Assembly (NCBI GenBank): GCA_947498455.1
Contig: CANMKK010000031.1
Location: forward strand, 1-64,000
Source: an uncultured Aquimarina sp.
GTDB lineage: Bacteria; Bacteroidota; Bacteroidia; Flavobacteriales; Flavobacteriaceae
Direction of reading: 5' to 3'
Length of the DNA stretch: 64,000 nucleotides
The position numbers were made by a program, and so were the translations under genes. The notes beneath the pieces are model-generated. The model did not search any database. It saw only the letters and a list, made by a program, of their open reading frames with translations, and was not told the DNA's origin. This document shows positions 33,602 through 41,938 of this stretch, piece by piece; the stretch's first letter is position 1; the number at the start of each line of letters is the position of its first letter.

Positions 33602-34612
33602 ATGGCTTCTAATAAAAATGCGTTGATCCGTTATAAAACGATTGATCTATGTCTGCGTAATAGGTATAAAAGGTGGGTATTGGATGATCTGATAGAAGCT
33701 TGCTCTGATGCTTTATACGAATATGAAGGGAAAGATGTGTATGTAAGTAAGCGAACCATACAGCTAGATATCCAGATGATGCGTAGTGATAAATTAGGTT
33801 ATAACGCTCCTATAGAAGTATATGACCGTAAGTATTATCGATATAGTGATGAGGATTATAGTATCATGAATATTCCTGTAACGGACCATGATATCAAAAT
33901 CATGAATGAATCCATACAGATTTTGAGGGAGTTTAAAGATTTTTCTTTGTTTAAGGAAATGGATGGTGTATTGAGAAGATTGGAAGATTCGGTATATGCA
34001 ACACAAAAAAATCATCGGCCGATTATTCACCTCGAAAAAAATGAACAACTAAAAGGATTAAAATTTATTGACCAACTCTATGATGCTATACTGAATAAAA
34101 AAACACTAAAAATATGCTATCGTTCTTTTAAATCTAAGGATCTGAATGAAGTTCATATACACCCTCAATTATTAAAAGAATTTAATAACCGTTGGTTTCT
34201 TCTTGCTCTAAATCATAAAAGAAAGATACGAACGACTTTTGCTTTGGATAGAATTGTGAGCCTTGAAACTCCGGAGCATTCTATCCAATATATTGATCAA
34301 GCAATCGATGGAGATGAATATTATAAAGATGTGGTAGGAGTTACTGTTTTAGAAAAAATAAACCCTACACTTATAAAGTTTAGGGTAGACAAACGAAATG
34401 CTCCTTATGTAATTACAAAACCTTTTCATAACTCGCAAGTTATCATTTCTGAAAATAATCAGGGAACAACTTTTGGTATCAAAGTTCAGATTAATTTCGA
34501 GCTGGAACGCTTAATTCTTGGGTTCGGAGATAGTATCGAAATACTGGAGCCTAAGCGGTTACGCACGAGGATTCGTCATAAGTTGAAAAAGGCATCATCC
34601 AGATATGATTAA
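33602..34612 (+). CDS. WYL-domain transcriptional regulator
   Basis: An N-terminal winged-helix-like part (RYKTIDLCLRNRYKRWVLDD, then VSKRTIQLDIQMMRS) is followed by a central WYL domain around 165-240 (KKTLKICYRSFKSKDLNEVH, then NRWFLLALNHKRKIRTTFAL) and the WCX-like C-terminus. WYL proteins bind nucleic-acid-type ligands or DNA ends and often control defence or stress genes. No defence genes are recognisable next to it. The palindrome at 33542-33564 is the likely binding site. Confidence 0.88.
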   Translation: MASNKNALIRYKTIDLCLRNRYKRWVLDDLIEACSDALYEYEGKDVYVSKRTIQLDIQMMRSDKLGYNAPIEVYDRKYYRYSDEDYSIMNIPVTDHDIKIMNESIQILREFKDFSLFKEMDGVLRRLEDSVYATQKNHRPIIHLEKNEQLKGLKFIDQLYDAILNKKTLKICYRSFKSKDLNEVHIHPQLLKEFNNRWFLLALNHKRKIRTTFALDRIVSLETPEHSIQYIDQAIDGDEYYKDVVGVTVLEKINPTLIKFRVDKRNAPYVITKPFHNSQVIISENNQGTTFGIKVQINFELERLILGFGDSIEILEPKRLRTRIRHKLKKASSRYD

Positions 34613-34663
34613 TTTTCAGAATATAACCGATACTATAAAATTACAGATTCTTATAACTATTAA

Positions 34664-34715
34664 TTTTTAGCGATTTGCCTGTAGCAGAAATTTGCTAAAA
34701 GCTAATCGCTAAAAA
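34664..34715. terminator. Bidirectional terminator between WYL gene and pyk
   Basis: TTTTTAGCGATT and AATCGCTAAAAA are perfect 12-base arms around a 28-nt loop, placed between two convergent genes, 12 bases from the pyk stop. Confidence 0.75.
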
Positions 34716-34727
34716 TCAGTTACCATA

Positions 34728-36155
34728 CTATATTACTGATACTCTTAGTGTATTGACCATTCCTTTTTCTACAACTGGCATTGCTGCAAGGTTAATTAGC
34801 ATGTCTCCTTTTTCTACAAAACCACGTTCCATTGCCAACTTATTGACATCTGCAACGGTTTCATCTGTACTAACATATTTATCGTAATAAAATGCTTTTA
34901 CCCCCCACAATAAACTTAACTGAGAAAGTATTCTTTCATTACTGGTAAAAACAAGAATATGCGCATCTGGTCGCCAGGCCGAAATCTGAAAGGCCGTATA
35001 TCCACTGTTAGTTAATGTACATATTGCTTTAGCCTCAATATCATTTGCCATATGTGCAGCGTGATAACAAATTGATTTTGTAATAAATCGATTCGTTCTG
35101 ATATGTGGTGGATCCTGAGGAACCTGAATCAGATCAGAGTGCTCTACACTGCCTATTATTTTAGACATGGTTTCGATTACTTGCACAGGATATTTACCCA
35201 CAGAGGTTTCGCCTGATAACATTACTGCATCTGCTCCATCCATTACAGAATTGGCTACATCATTTACTTCTGCACGTGTTGGTGTTAAACTATCAATCAT
35301 AGTTTCCATCATTTGTGTTGCAATAATCACAGGGATTCGAGCCGTTTTAGCCCTTAACACTAACTTTTTCTGAATTAATGGTACTTCATGAGCTGGGATC
35401 TCTACCCCTAGATCACCACGAGCAACCATTAAGCCATCACAATAGGCTACAATTTTATCGATATTATCAACCCCTTCCGGCTTTTCGATTTTTGCTACAA
35501 TAGGAATCTTTTCTTCACTATGTTCCTTAATTAAATCCTGTAAGACTATAAGATCCTGTGCGTTTCGAACAAAAGATAATGCAATCCAATCTACCTTGAG
35601 ACTACAGGCAAAAATGGCATCTTTTATATCTTTTTCGGTCAATGCAGGTAACGAAATATTAGTATTAGGAAGATTGACTCCTTTTTTAGATTTTAAAGGA
35701 CCTCCCTGAATTACTTTTGCCTTAACCGTATCCTTATTATTGGATGAAACTACTTCGAAAATTAACTTCCCATCATCTAATAAAATTCGTTCTCCCGATT
35801 TTACATCCTTTGGAAAATTAGTATAATTCATATATACACTTTCCGAAGTTCCTTCAAATGGTTTACCGGTAACAAAATTGATAAAATCACCATCATTAAC
35901 AATAATATCTCCTTTCATAACACCAACTCTCAACTTAGGGCCTTGTAAATCGGCTAATATGGCAGCATTATATCCATACTTCTTGTTTAGCTTACGTATC
36001 ATTTTTACGCGCTCTTGTACATTATCGTAAGCGGCATGAGAAAAATTTATCCTAAAAACATTTACACCAGCATCCAGCATTTTTTTTAGTACCGCTTCAG
36101 TACTTGTTGCGGGCCCAAGTGTAGCTACTATTTTAGTCTTTTTGCGTTTTGGCAT
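34728..36155 (-). CDS. pyk: Pyruvate kinase
   Basis: Final step of glycolysis, phosphoenolpyruvate plus ADP to pyruvate plus ATP. Signatures: KTKIVATLGPATS at the start, VFRINFSHAAYD, the active-site KIEKPEGVDNID, MVARGDLGVEIP, and MDGADAVMLSGETSVGKYPV. The length of 475 aa is normal. Its start overlaps the stop of the upstream IPExxxVDY gene by one base, so the two are coupled, as is usual in Flavobacteria. Confidence 0.97.
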   Translation of the reverse strand: MPKRKKTKIVATLGPATSTEAVLKKMLDAGVNVFRINFSHAAYDNVQERVKMIRKLNKKYGYNAAILADLQGPKLRVGVMKGDIIVNDGDFINFVTGKPFEGTSESVYMNYTNFPKDVKSGERILLDDGKLIFEVVSSNNKDTVKAKVIQGGPLKSKKGVNLPNTNISLPALTEKDIKDAIFACSLKVDWIALSFVRNAQDLIVLQDLIKEHSEEKIPIVAKIEKPEGVDNIDKIVAYCDGLMVARGDLGVEIPAHEVPLIQKKLVLRAKTARIPVIIATQMMETMIDSLTPTRAEVNDVANSVMDGADAVMLSGETSVGKYPVQVIETMSKIIGSVEHSDLIQVPQDPPHIRTNRFITKSICYHAAHMANDIEAKAICTLTNSGYTAFQISAWRPDAHILVFTSNERILSQLSLLWGVKAFYYDKYVSTDETVADVNKLAMERGFVEKGDMLINLAAMPVVEKGMVNTLRVSVI

Positions 36156-36649
36156 TATTCTATTATTAAATTATTCTTAGATTTAATTTGTGTATAATCC
36201 ACTGAATAGGCTGTAACTATCTGAGGTATATTAAGAAGTTCGGCAATTAATAATTTACTCGAAAATCCATATGTTTCGGCCTCTATTTTCAAAAAATAAT
36301 CCACATCCTTCAATTCTGGAATTAAATATTTAGTAACTACTATATCTTCTGTTACTGTCGAGAATAGTCCTTCTGTAAGGGATGATACTGTTTGTATTCT
36401 ATATTTATTTCCCAAAAGATTATACATATTATATTGAAAATGATCATAATATTGAAACAACGGAAAATGCGCTGTAACCGTATCATATTCAAAATTTATA
36501 TCTTCTTTTTTTCTGAAAAGTCTTAGATTTAATTGTTTATTTAACACATAAGCAACTTTATAAGAAGCTAATGAACAATGGATAGCAATTAGTTCATAAT
36601 CATCTTCCGTAACTGTATCTAAAACTAATCGCTGGATAGGCATGAACAT
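36155..36649 (-). CDS. IPExxxVDY family protein
   Basis: 164 aa with the name-giving motif IPELKDVDYFLKI (residues 110-122). The family is small, restricted to Bacteroidetes and of unknown function, and habitually sits before pyk. The start could be M1 or M3 (MPIQRLVLD, at 36643). There is no signal peptide. The one-base overlap with pyk suggests tight co-expression. Confidence 0.88.
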   Translation of the reverse strand: MFMPIQRLVLDTVTEDDYELIAIHCSLASYKVAYVLNKQLNLRLFRKKEDINFEYDTVTAHFPLFQYYDHFQYNMYNLLGNKYRIQTVSSLTEGLFSTVTEDIVVTKYLIPELKDVDYFLKIEAETYGFSSKLLIAELLNIPQIVTAYSVDYTQIKSKNNLIIE

Positions 36650-36843
36650 CTATTATTTTCAGAATTATCGAGAAATATACAAATAAAATGTCCTTAGAAG
36701 TTTATTAAAATATAAAGATATTCTACGAAAACGATTGAGTTAGTATCTTTTGCCTAAATAAACATCAATAACGTAGATTTATGAATATATAATCTCTCTT
36801 ATTTTATTTTTAAGCAGTGTCTGATAAAGAATTAAGATCATGA

Positions 36844-36872
36844 TTCAATACTTTAAAATGATTCGTATTGAA
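36844..36872. other. Inverted repeat downstream of rnc
   Basis: TTCAATAC and GTATTGAA are perfect 8-base arms across 13 nt, about 40 bases past the rnc stop. There is no T-run, so it is an uncertain terminator. The remainder of 36650-36911 shows nothing. Confidence 0.3.
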
Positions 36873-36911
36873 AATGGTTTACTTTTTTATTTTTTAAAGA
36901 GGAAGAGTTTT

Positions 36912-37649
36912 TTAAGGAAAGTTAATTTTTGATTGTAAGGCAAAATATGCTCTCTTAGATGCTTTTTCTTCTGCTTTTTTCTTAGAAGTTGCTCTTGCTT
37001 TAGCTACTACTTTTTCATCTATCCAGAGCTTTACAGCAAAATGCTTCATTTCATCTTTTCCTGTATCTTCATAAATTTCGTAATTAAAGATCTTCTTTTC
37101 TTTCTGACACCATTCTATCAATAGACTTTTATAACTAATAACTTGCCCTTCGAGGCTTTCTATATCTACATATGGATTAATTACTGCTTCGTGTATAAAT
37201 CGCTCACAATATACAAAACCTCTATCCAGATAAATTGCCCCTATCAAAGCTTCAAAAAGATTTCCGTGAATATTGATACCAAATTGTGACTTAGGAATAT
37301 TGCTACGTACCAGTTCTATTAGTTTTAGATCTTTTCCTAGTTCATTAAGATGTTTTCTACTTACTATTTTAGCTCTCATTTTAGTAAGATATCCTTCATT
37401 ACCTTCGGGAACTTCTTTAAACAAATGAGCAGCAATTACACTACTTAGCATAGCATCTCCTAAAAACTCCAACCTTTCATAATTAACAGCATTTCCCTTT
37501 TTATCTTTTAGATTCAGTGATCTATGGGTAAATGCTTTTTCATAAGGTTTTATGTTTTTAGGCTTAAATCCAAGTATCTTTTGAATTTTTGAAAAAAAAT
37601 TCCCGTTCTTTTCAGAGCGGGAACTTAGTATGTTTCGAATAACACTCAT
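36912..37649 (-). CDS. rnc: Ribonuclease III
   Basis: Cleaves double-stranded RNA in rRNA maturation and mRNA decay. The signature ERLEFLGDAMLSSVIA carries the metal-binding Glu and Asp, and the second acidic cluster is NLFEALIGAIYLDRG. A double-stranded-RNA-binding domain fills the last ~70 residues (YKSLLIEWCQKEKKIFNYEI, ending KKKAEEKASKRAYFAL). It starts 2 nt after fabF; the fabF-rnc order is standard here. Confidence 0.96.
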   Translation of the reverse strand: MSVIRNILSSRSEKNGNFFSKIQKILGFKPKNIKPYEKAFTHRSLNLKDKKGNAVNYERLEFLGDAMLSSVIAAHLFKEVPEGNEGYLTKMRAKIVSRKHLNELGKDLKLIELVRSNIPKSQFGINIHGNLFEALIGAIYLDRGFVYCERFIHEAVINPYVDIESLEGQVISYKSLLIEWCQKEKKIFNYEIYEDTGKDEMKHFAVKLWIDEKVVAKARATSKKKAEEKASKRAYFALQSKINFP

Positions 37650-37651
37650 TA

Positions 37652-38905
37652 TTATTCGTCTAATTTTTTAAATAATACACAAGCATTATGACCTCCGAAC
37701 CCGAAAGTATTACTCATTGCATACTTAATTTCACGTTTTTGAGCCTTATTTAATGTCAAGTTCAATTTTGGATCAATGTTTTCATCCACCGTGGTGTGAT
37801 TAATTGTAGGAGGCACAATACTATGCTCCATTGCTAAAATAGAAGCAATAGCTTCTATTGCTCCAGCAGCACCTAGTAGATGTCCTGTCATTGATTTTGT
37901 AGAATTGATATTAATATTAGGTGCATGTTCTCCAAAAACCTTAGTAATCGCTTTCAATTCTGCAACATCTCCTAATGGTGTGGAGGTGCCGTGAGTATTT
38001 ATAGCTTCTACTTGCTCTGGTTTTACACCTGCATCTCTTAAACAATTAAGCATTACACGTTCTACTCCAATTCCATCTGGATGAGGTGCTGTCATGTGAT
38101 ATGCATCACTAGACATTCCGCCACCTACAACCTCTGCATAAATTTTAGCGCCACGTGCTTTTGCATGCTCATACTCTTCGAGAATGAGAGCTCCACTTCC
38201 TTCTCCTAAGACAAAACCATCTCTGGTACCGTCAAAAGGTCTAGAAGCTGTTTCCGGGCTTTCATTTCTTGTTGATAAGGCATGCATTGCATTAAAACCT
38301 CCCATACCAGCGATAGTAACTGCTGCTTCACTTCCTCCTGTAACAATAATATCACAATGTCCTAAACGTATATAGTTTAGGGCATCAATCATTGCATTAG
38401 CAGAAGATGCACAAGCAGAAACCGTAGTATAGTTCGGTCCCATAAAACCATTTCTAATAGAAATATGTCCTGGAGCAATATCAGCGATCATTTTTGGGAT
38501 AAAAAATGGATTGAAACGTGGTGTTCCATTTCCTTTAGTATACCCTATTACTTCTTCTTGAAAAGTTTCTATACCGCCAATTCCTGCTCCCCAAATCACC
38601 CCAACTCTAAATTTATCAACCTTCTCAAGGTCGATAGCTGCATCTTTTATCGCCTCTTCTGAAGAAACAATAGCATATTGTGCAAATTTATCAAGTCTAC
38701 GTGCATCCTTCCTTTCGAAATAATCTGTGGGATTGTAATTCTTAAGTTCGCAAGCAAATTTAGTCTTGAAATTTTCGGTATCAAAATATGTAGTAGGAGC
38801 ACAACCACTCTTACCATTAATTAATGCGTCCCAATATTCATCAATATTGTTTCCGATAGGTGTTAATGCACCCAGTCCTGTGACTACAACTCGCTTAAGA
38901 TTCAT
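37652..38905 (-). CDS. fabF: 3-oxoacyl-ACP synthase II
   Basis: Elongating ketosynthase of fatty acid synthesis. Nucleophile Cys165 in TVSACASSANAM; catalytic His in EAINTHGTSTPLGD and STKSMTGHLLGAAGA; C-terminal NTFGFGGHNACVLF. The length of 417 aa is typical. It lies 17 nt downstream of acpP and 2 nt before rnc, forming the acpP-fabF-rnc operon. Confidence 0.97.
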   Translation of the reverse strand: MNLKRVVVTGLGALTPIGNNIDEYWDALINGKSGCAPTTYFDTENFKTKFACELKNYNPTDYFERKDARRLDKFAQYAIVSSEEAIKDAAIDLEKVDKFRVGVIWGAGIGGIETFQEEVIGYTKGNGTPRFNPFFIPKMIADIAPGHISIRNGFMGPNYTTVSACASSANAMIDALNYIRLGHCDIIVTGGSEAAVTIAGMGGFNAMHALSTRNESPETASRPFDGTRDGFVLGEGSGALILEEYEHAKARGAKIYAEVVGGGMSSDAYHMTAPHPDGIGVERVMLNCLRDAGVKPEQVEAINTHGTSTPLGDVAELKAITKVFGEHAPNININSTKSMTGHLLGAAGAIEAIASILAMEHSIVPPTINHTTVDENIDPKLNLTLNKAQKREIKYAMSNTFGFGGHNACVLFKKLDE

Positions 38906-38922
38906 ATGTTGTTGTGAAGTTA

Positions 38923-39156
38923 TTACTTTGCGTCTTCAATATAAGATATTGCTTGACCAACTGTTGCGATGTTTTCAGCTTGATCATCTGGAATCTGAAT
39001 ATCGAATTCTTTTTCGAATTCCATAATCAATTCTACAGTGTCTAACGAATCAGCGCCTAGATCGTTTGTGAAACTAGCTTCATTAACAACTTCGTTTTCG
39101 TCTACTCCTAATTTGTCAACGATTATCGCTTTTACTCTTGATGCAATGTCTGACAT
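38923..39156 (-). CDS. acpP: Acyl carrier protein
   Basis: 77 acidic residues with the phosphopantetheine-accepting Ser37 in GADSLDTVELIM. It carries growing acyl chains and is first in the acpP-fabF-rnc operon. Short, strongly acidic helices throughout are normal for the family. Confidence 0.98.
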   Translation of the reverse strand: MSDIASRVKAIIVDKLGVDENEVVNEASFTNDLGADSLDTVELIMEFEKEFDIQIPDDQAENIATVGQAISYIEDAK

Positions 39157-39187
39157 AATGTTTAATTTTAATTTTTTAATTAGGTGG

Positions 39188-39221
39188 CAAAAATAAAAAA
39201 CTTTATTTTAAAACCCCACAA
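39188..39221 (-). promoter_or_regulatory. Candidate acpP promoter
   Basis: On the - strand TTG (39221-39219) is followed after 23 nt by TATTTTTG (39195-39188), a perfect TAnnTTTG. The predicted start is about 25 nt before the acpP ATG. Confidence 0.45.
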
Positions 39222-39335
39222 TCCCATAAAAATGTATTTGTATTTTATCAAATATAACGAAGTATTGCGTTTTTGCTACCTAAAAATGGATAATAATTAT
39301 TTTTTTTGTGCTCTCTAATTAACAACATTCAATCT

Positions 39336-39920
39336 ATGAAACGTATCATTATTTTTGCTTCCGGCTCCGGTACCAATGCCGAAAACATTATTAAGTACTT
39401 TCAGGAACGAGAAATTGCTGAGGTAACACATGTGTTCTCTAACAACCTGCGTGCCAAAGTTCTAAAACGCGCTCATGACCTAAAAGTAAAGGCTTTACAC
39501 TTTGACAAAGAGTCACTTTATGACACTAATGAGGTACTAAATGTCTTATTAGATGCCAAACCTGACCTGATTGTTTTAGCTGGATTCCTATGGATTTTTC
39601 CAAAAAAAATCATTGCTGCTTTCCCTGATAAGGTAATCAACATACATCCTGCACTACTGCCAAAATACGGAGGAAAAGGAATGTATGGTCGCCATGTTCA
39701 TGAAGCTATTGTAAAAAATAACGAAAAAGAAAGCGGAATTACGATTCATTATGTAAGTGAACATTATGATGAAGGAGGTATTATTTTTCAGGCAAAAACA
39801 CCTATAAAAGATGATGATGATGCAGATGATGTTGCCAAAGCTATTCATCAATTAGAGTATAAACATTTTCCGATCGTTATAGAAGAGCTTTTGTTTCCTG
39901 TAAAAAAGAGCACAATATAA
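39336..39920 (+). CDS. purN: Phosphoribosylglycinamide formyltransferase
   Basis: Transfers the formyl group of 10-formyl-THF to GAR in purine synthesis. I choose the ATG at 39336 (MKRIIIFASGSGTNAENII), since the upstream codons add nothing conserved. Active-site Asn and His lie in VINIHPALLPKYGGKGMYG, and the Asp in VSEHYDEGGIIFQ. The length of 194 aa is normal. It is divergent from acpP. The gap to 40189 shows only a short palindrome (40049-40060). Confidence 0.95.
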   Translation: MKRIIIFASGSGTNAENIIKYFQEREIAEVTHVFSNNLRAKVLKRAHDLKVKALHFDKESLYDTNEVLNVLLDAKPDLIVLAGFLWIFPKKIIAAFPDKVINIHPALLPKYGGKGMYGRHVHEAIVKNNEKESGITIHYVSEHYDEGGIIFQAKTPIKDDDDADDVAKAIHQLEYKHFPIVIEELLFPVKKSTI

Positions 39921-40189
39921 AAGCTCTTAATAGGTAAGAAATTTTATTATCGTGGCATTCGAGCAGGCTATACACTATCTTTATATATGACATCCTTCGA
40001 AAATACTACGACAAACTTAGTGTGATACCTCTTATCTTAGATTACCGAATTCATATGAATCATGTTTCAAATATGGGATTCATGATTTCTTAGAACAACT
40101 AAGGATCAATGAACCATCCCTAACTTAGAAAATAGATTTCAGCGGAAAATACCTGTCAACTAATAATCATAAATAATCAACAAGTAAAC

Positions 40190-40825
40190 ATGGCTAAAAA
40201 AGAGAAATTTTATGTAGTGTGGGAAGGGCACAGACCGGGTATCTATATGAAATGGAATGATTGCCAAGCAGCAATAAAAGGGTATTCTGGTGCAAAATTT
40301 AAGTCTTTCGAATCTTTTGACCTTGCCAAAAAAGCATCTAATGGAGATTATGAAGATTATAAAGGAAAAAGCAAAACAAAAACTACTCTTACCACTGAAC
40401 AACTAGAAAAAATAGGAGAGCCTAATCTGTATTCTATAGCTGTAGATGCAGCATCAAGTGGTAATCCAGGAAAAATGGAATATAGAGGTGTCGATACTCA
40501 AACCGAAAAGCAACTTTTTCATCAAGGCCCTTTTCCTCAAGGAACTAATAATATAGGAGAGTTTTTAGCTTTGGTTCACGGGTTAGCTTATCTCAAAAAA
40601 AAAGGAAGCGACCGAATTCTATATACGGACTCTAGAATTGCAATGGGCTGGGTGAAACAAAAAAATTGTAAAACAAAATTACAACGTAATGCTAAAAACT
40701 CTGCAATGTTTGATCTTGTAGACCGCGCAATTCATTGGCTTAAAACAAATACATATACTACCAAAATAGTAAAATGGGAAACCAAAGCATGGGGAGAAAT
40801 ACCAGCGGATTTTGGAAGAAAATAA
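40190..40825 (+). CDS. rnhA: Viroplasmin-domain RNase H1
   Basis: The N-terminal viroplasmin/RNase HI domain (residues 5-45: FYVVWEGHRPGIYMKWNDCQ) binds RNA-DNA hybrids. The RNase H fold follows, with Asp in YSIAVDAASSGNPG, Glu in NIGEFLAL, Asp in LYTDSRIAMGWV and a late Asp in IPADFGRK. It removes RNA from hybrids. The length of 211 aa agrees with the Bacteroidetes form. Confidence 0.92.
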   Translation: MAKKEKFYVVWEGHRPGIYMKWNDCQAAIKGYSGAKFKSFESFDLAKKASNGDYEDYKGKSKTKTTLTTEQLEKIGEPNLYSIAVDAASSGNPGKMEYRGVDTQTEKQLFHQGPFPQGTNNIGEFLALVHGLAYLKKKGSDRILYTDSRIAMGWVKQKNCKTKLQRNAKNSAMFDLVDRAIHWLKTNTYTTKIVKWETKAWGEIPADFGRK

Positions 40826-40898
40826 AACCGCTTCTAAACAGATTTCTAAGCTTTTAAAAAGCAAGAAGTTCTTATATGATTTACTAGAAAGTAAAGCG

Positions 40899-40906
40899 TA
40901 TATTTG
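40899..40906 (+). promoter_or_regulatory. -7 box upstream of the PfkB gene
   Basis: TATATTTG is a perfect TAnnTTTG, 23 bases before the ATG. No clear -33 TTG is visible at the usual distance. Confidence 0.35.
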
Positions 40907-40929
40907 CAAAAAATATATACTGCTAATTT

Positions 40930-41856
40930 ATGAGCAAATTACTTATTGTAGGTACTGTAGCCTTCGATGCTATCGAAACCCCTTTTGGTAAAACGGATAA
41001 AATATTAGGAGGAGCAGCAACTTATATTGGTCTATCAGCTGCAAATTTTAACATTTCATCAGCTATTGTTTCAGTAGTGGGAGAAGACTTTCCTGAGGAA
41101 TATATCAAAATGCTCCAAGAGAAAAACATCGACACTTCTGCAATAGAAGTTGTAAAAGGAGGTAAAACTTTTTTCTGGAGTGGCAGATATCATAATGACT
41201 TAAATTCTAGAGATACTTTAGAAACTCAATTAAACGTATTAGCTGATTTTTCACCGGTGGTGCCAGATCACTTTAAAGACGCTGAAATTGTAATGTTAGG
41301 AAATCTACACCCTTTGGTTCAACTTAGTGTTATAAACCAAATGACTGTTACTCCTAAACTAATAGCATTAGACACCATGAATTTTTGGATGGATAATGCA
41401 TTAGACGATTTAATGAAAGTCATAGCCAAAGTTGATGTAATCACAATTAATGATGAAGAAGCCAGGCAATTAAGTGGAGAATACTCATTAGTAAAAGCAG
41501 CAAGAGCCATTGAAAAAATGGGGCCTAAATACATCGTTATCAAAAAAGGAGAACACGGAGCACTGCTGTTTCATAAAGATGAAGTTTTCTTCGCACCAGC
41601 TTTACCCCTTGAAGAAGTATTTGACCCTACTGGAGCAGGAGATACATTTGCTGGAGGTTTCACCGGATTTTTAGCAAAAACAGGTGATATTTCTTTCGAG
41701 AATATGAAAAAAGCAGTTATTCATGCTTCAAACCTAGCTTCTTTTAGTGTGGAGAAATTTGGTACAGAAAGAATGGAAAACTTAAATCGGGAAGAAGTTC
41801 GAAAGAGACTTTTAGAATTTAAACGACTAACACAATTCGAGATAGAATTGTCTTAA
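40930..41856 (+). CDS. PfkB-family carbohydrate/nucleoside kinase
   Basis: 308 aa with the ribokinase fold: an N-terminal glycine pair (KILGGAATYIGLSAANF) and the C-terminal signature DPTGAGDTFAGGFTGFLA containing the catalytic Asp. The substrate is not decided; in Flavobacteria this gene is commonly followed by purF, hinting at a nucleoside or ribose substrate (inference). There are 82 nt between it and purF. Confidence 0.9.
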   Translation: MSKLLIVGTVAFDAIETPFGKTDKILGGAATYIGLSAANFNISSAIVSVVGEDFPEEYIKMLQEKNIDTSAIEVVKGGKTFFWSGRYHNDLNSRDTLETQLNVLADFSPVVPDHFKDAEIVMLGNLHPLVQLSVINQMTVTPKLIALDTMNFWMDNALDDLMKVIAKVDVITINDEEARQLSGEYSLVKAARAIEKMGPKYIVIKKGEHGALLFHKDEVFFAPALPLEEVFDPTGAGDTFAGGFTGFLAKTGDISFENMKKAVIHASNLASFSVEKFGTERMENLNREEVRKRLLEFKRLTQFEIELS

Positions 41857-41938
41857 TAGATAAATTAATATTACTACCACTGGGTATTGATATTATAAAA
41901 TTAAATACACAACACAACAACAGAATTTTTGGAATACA

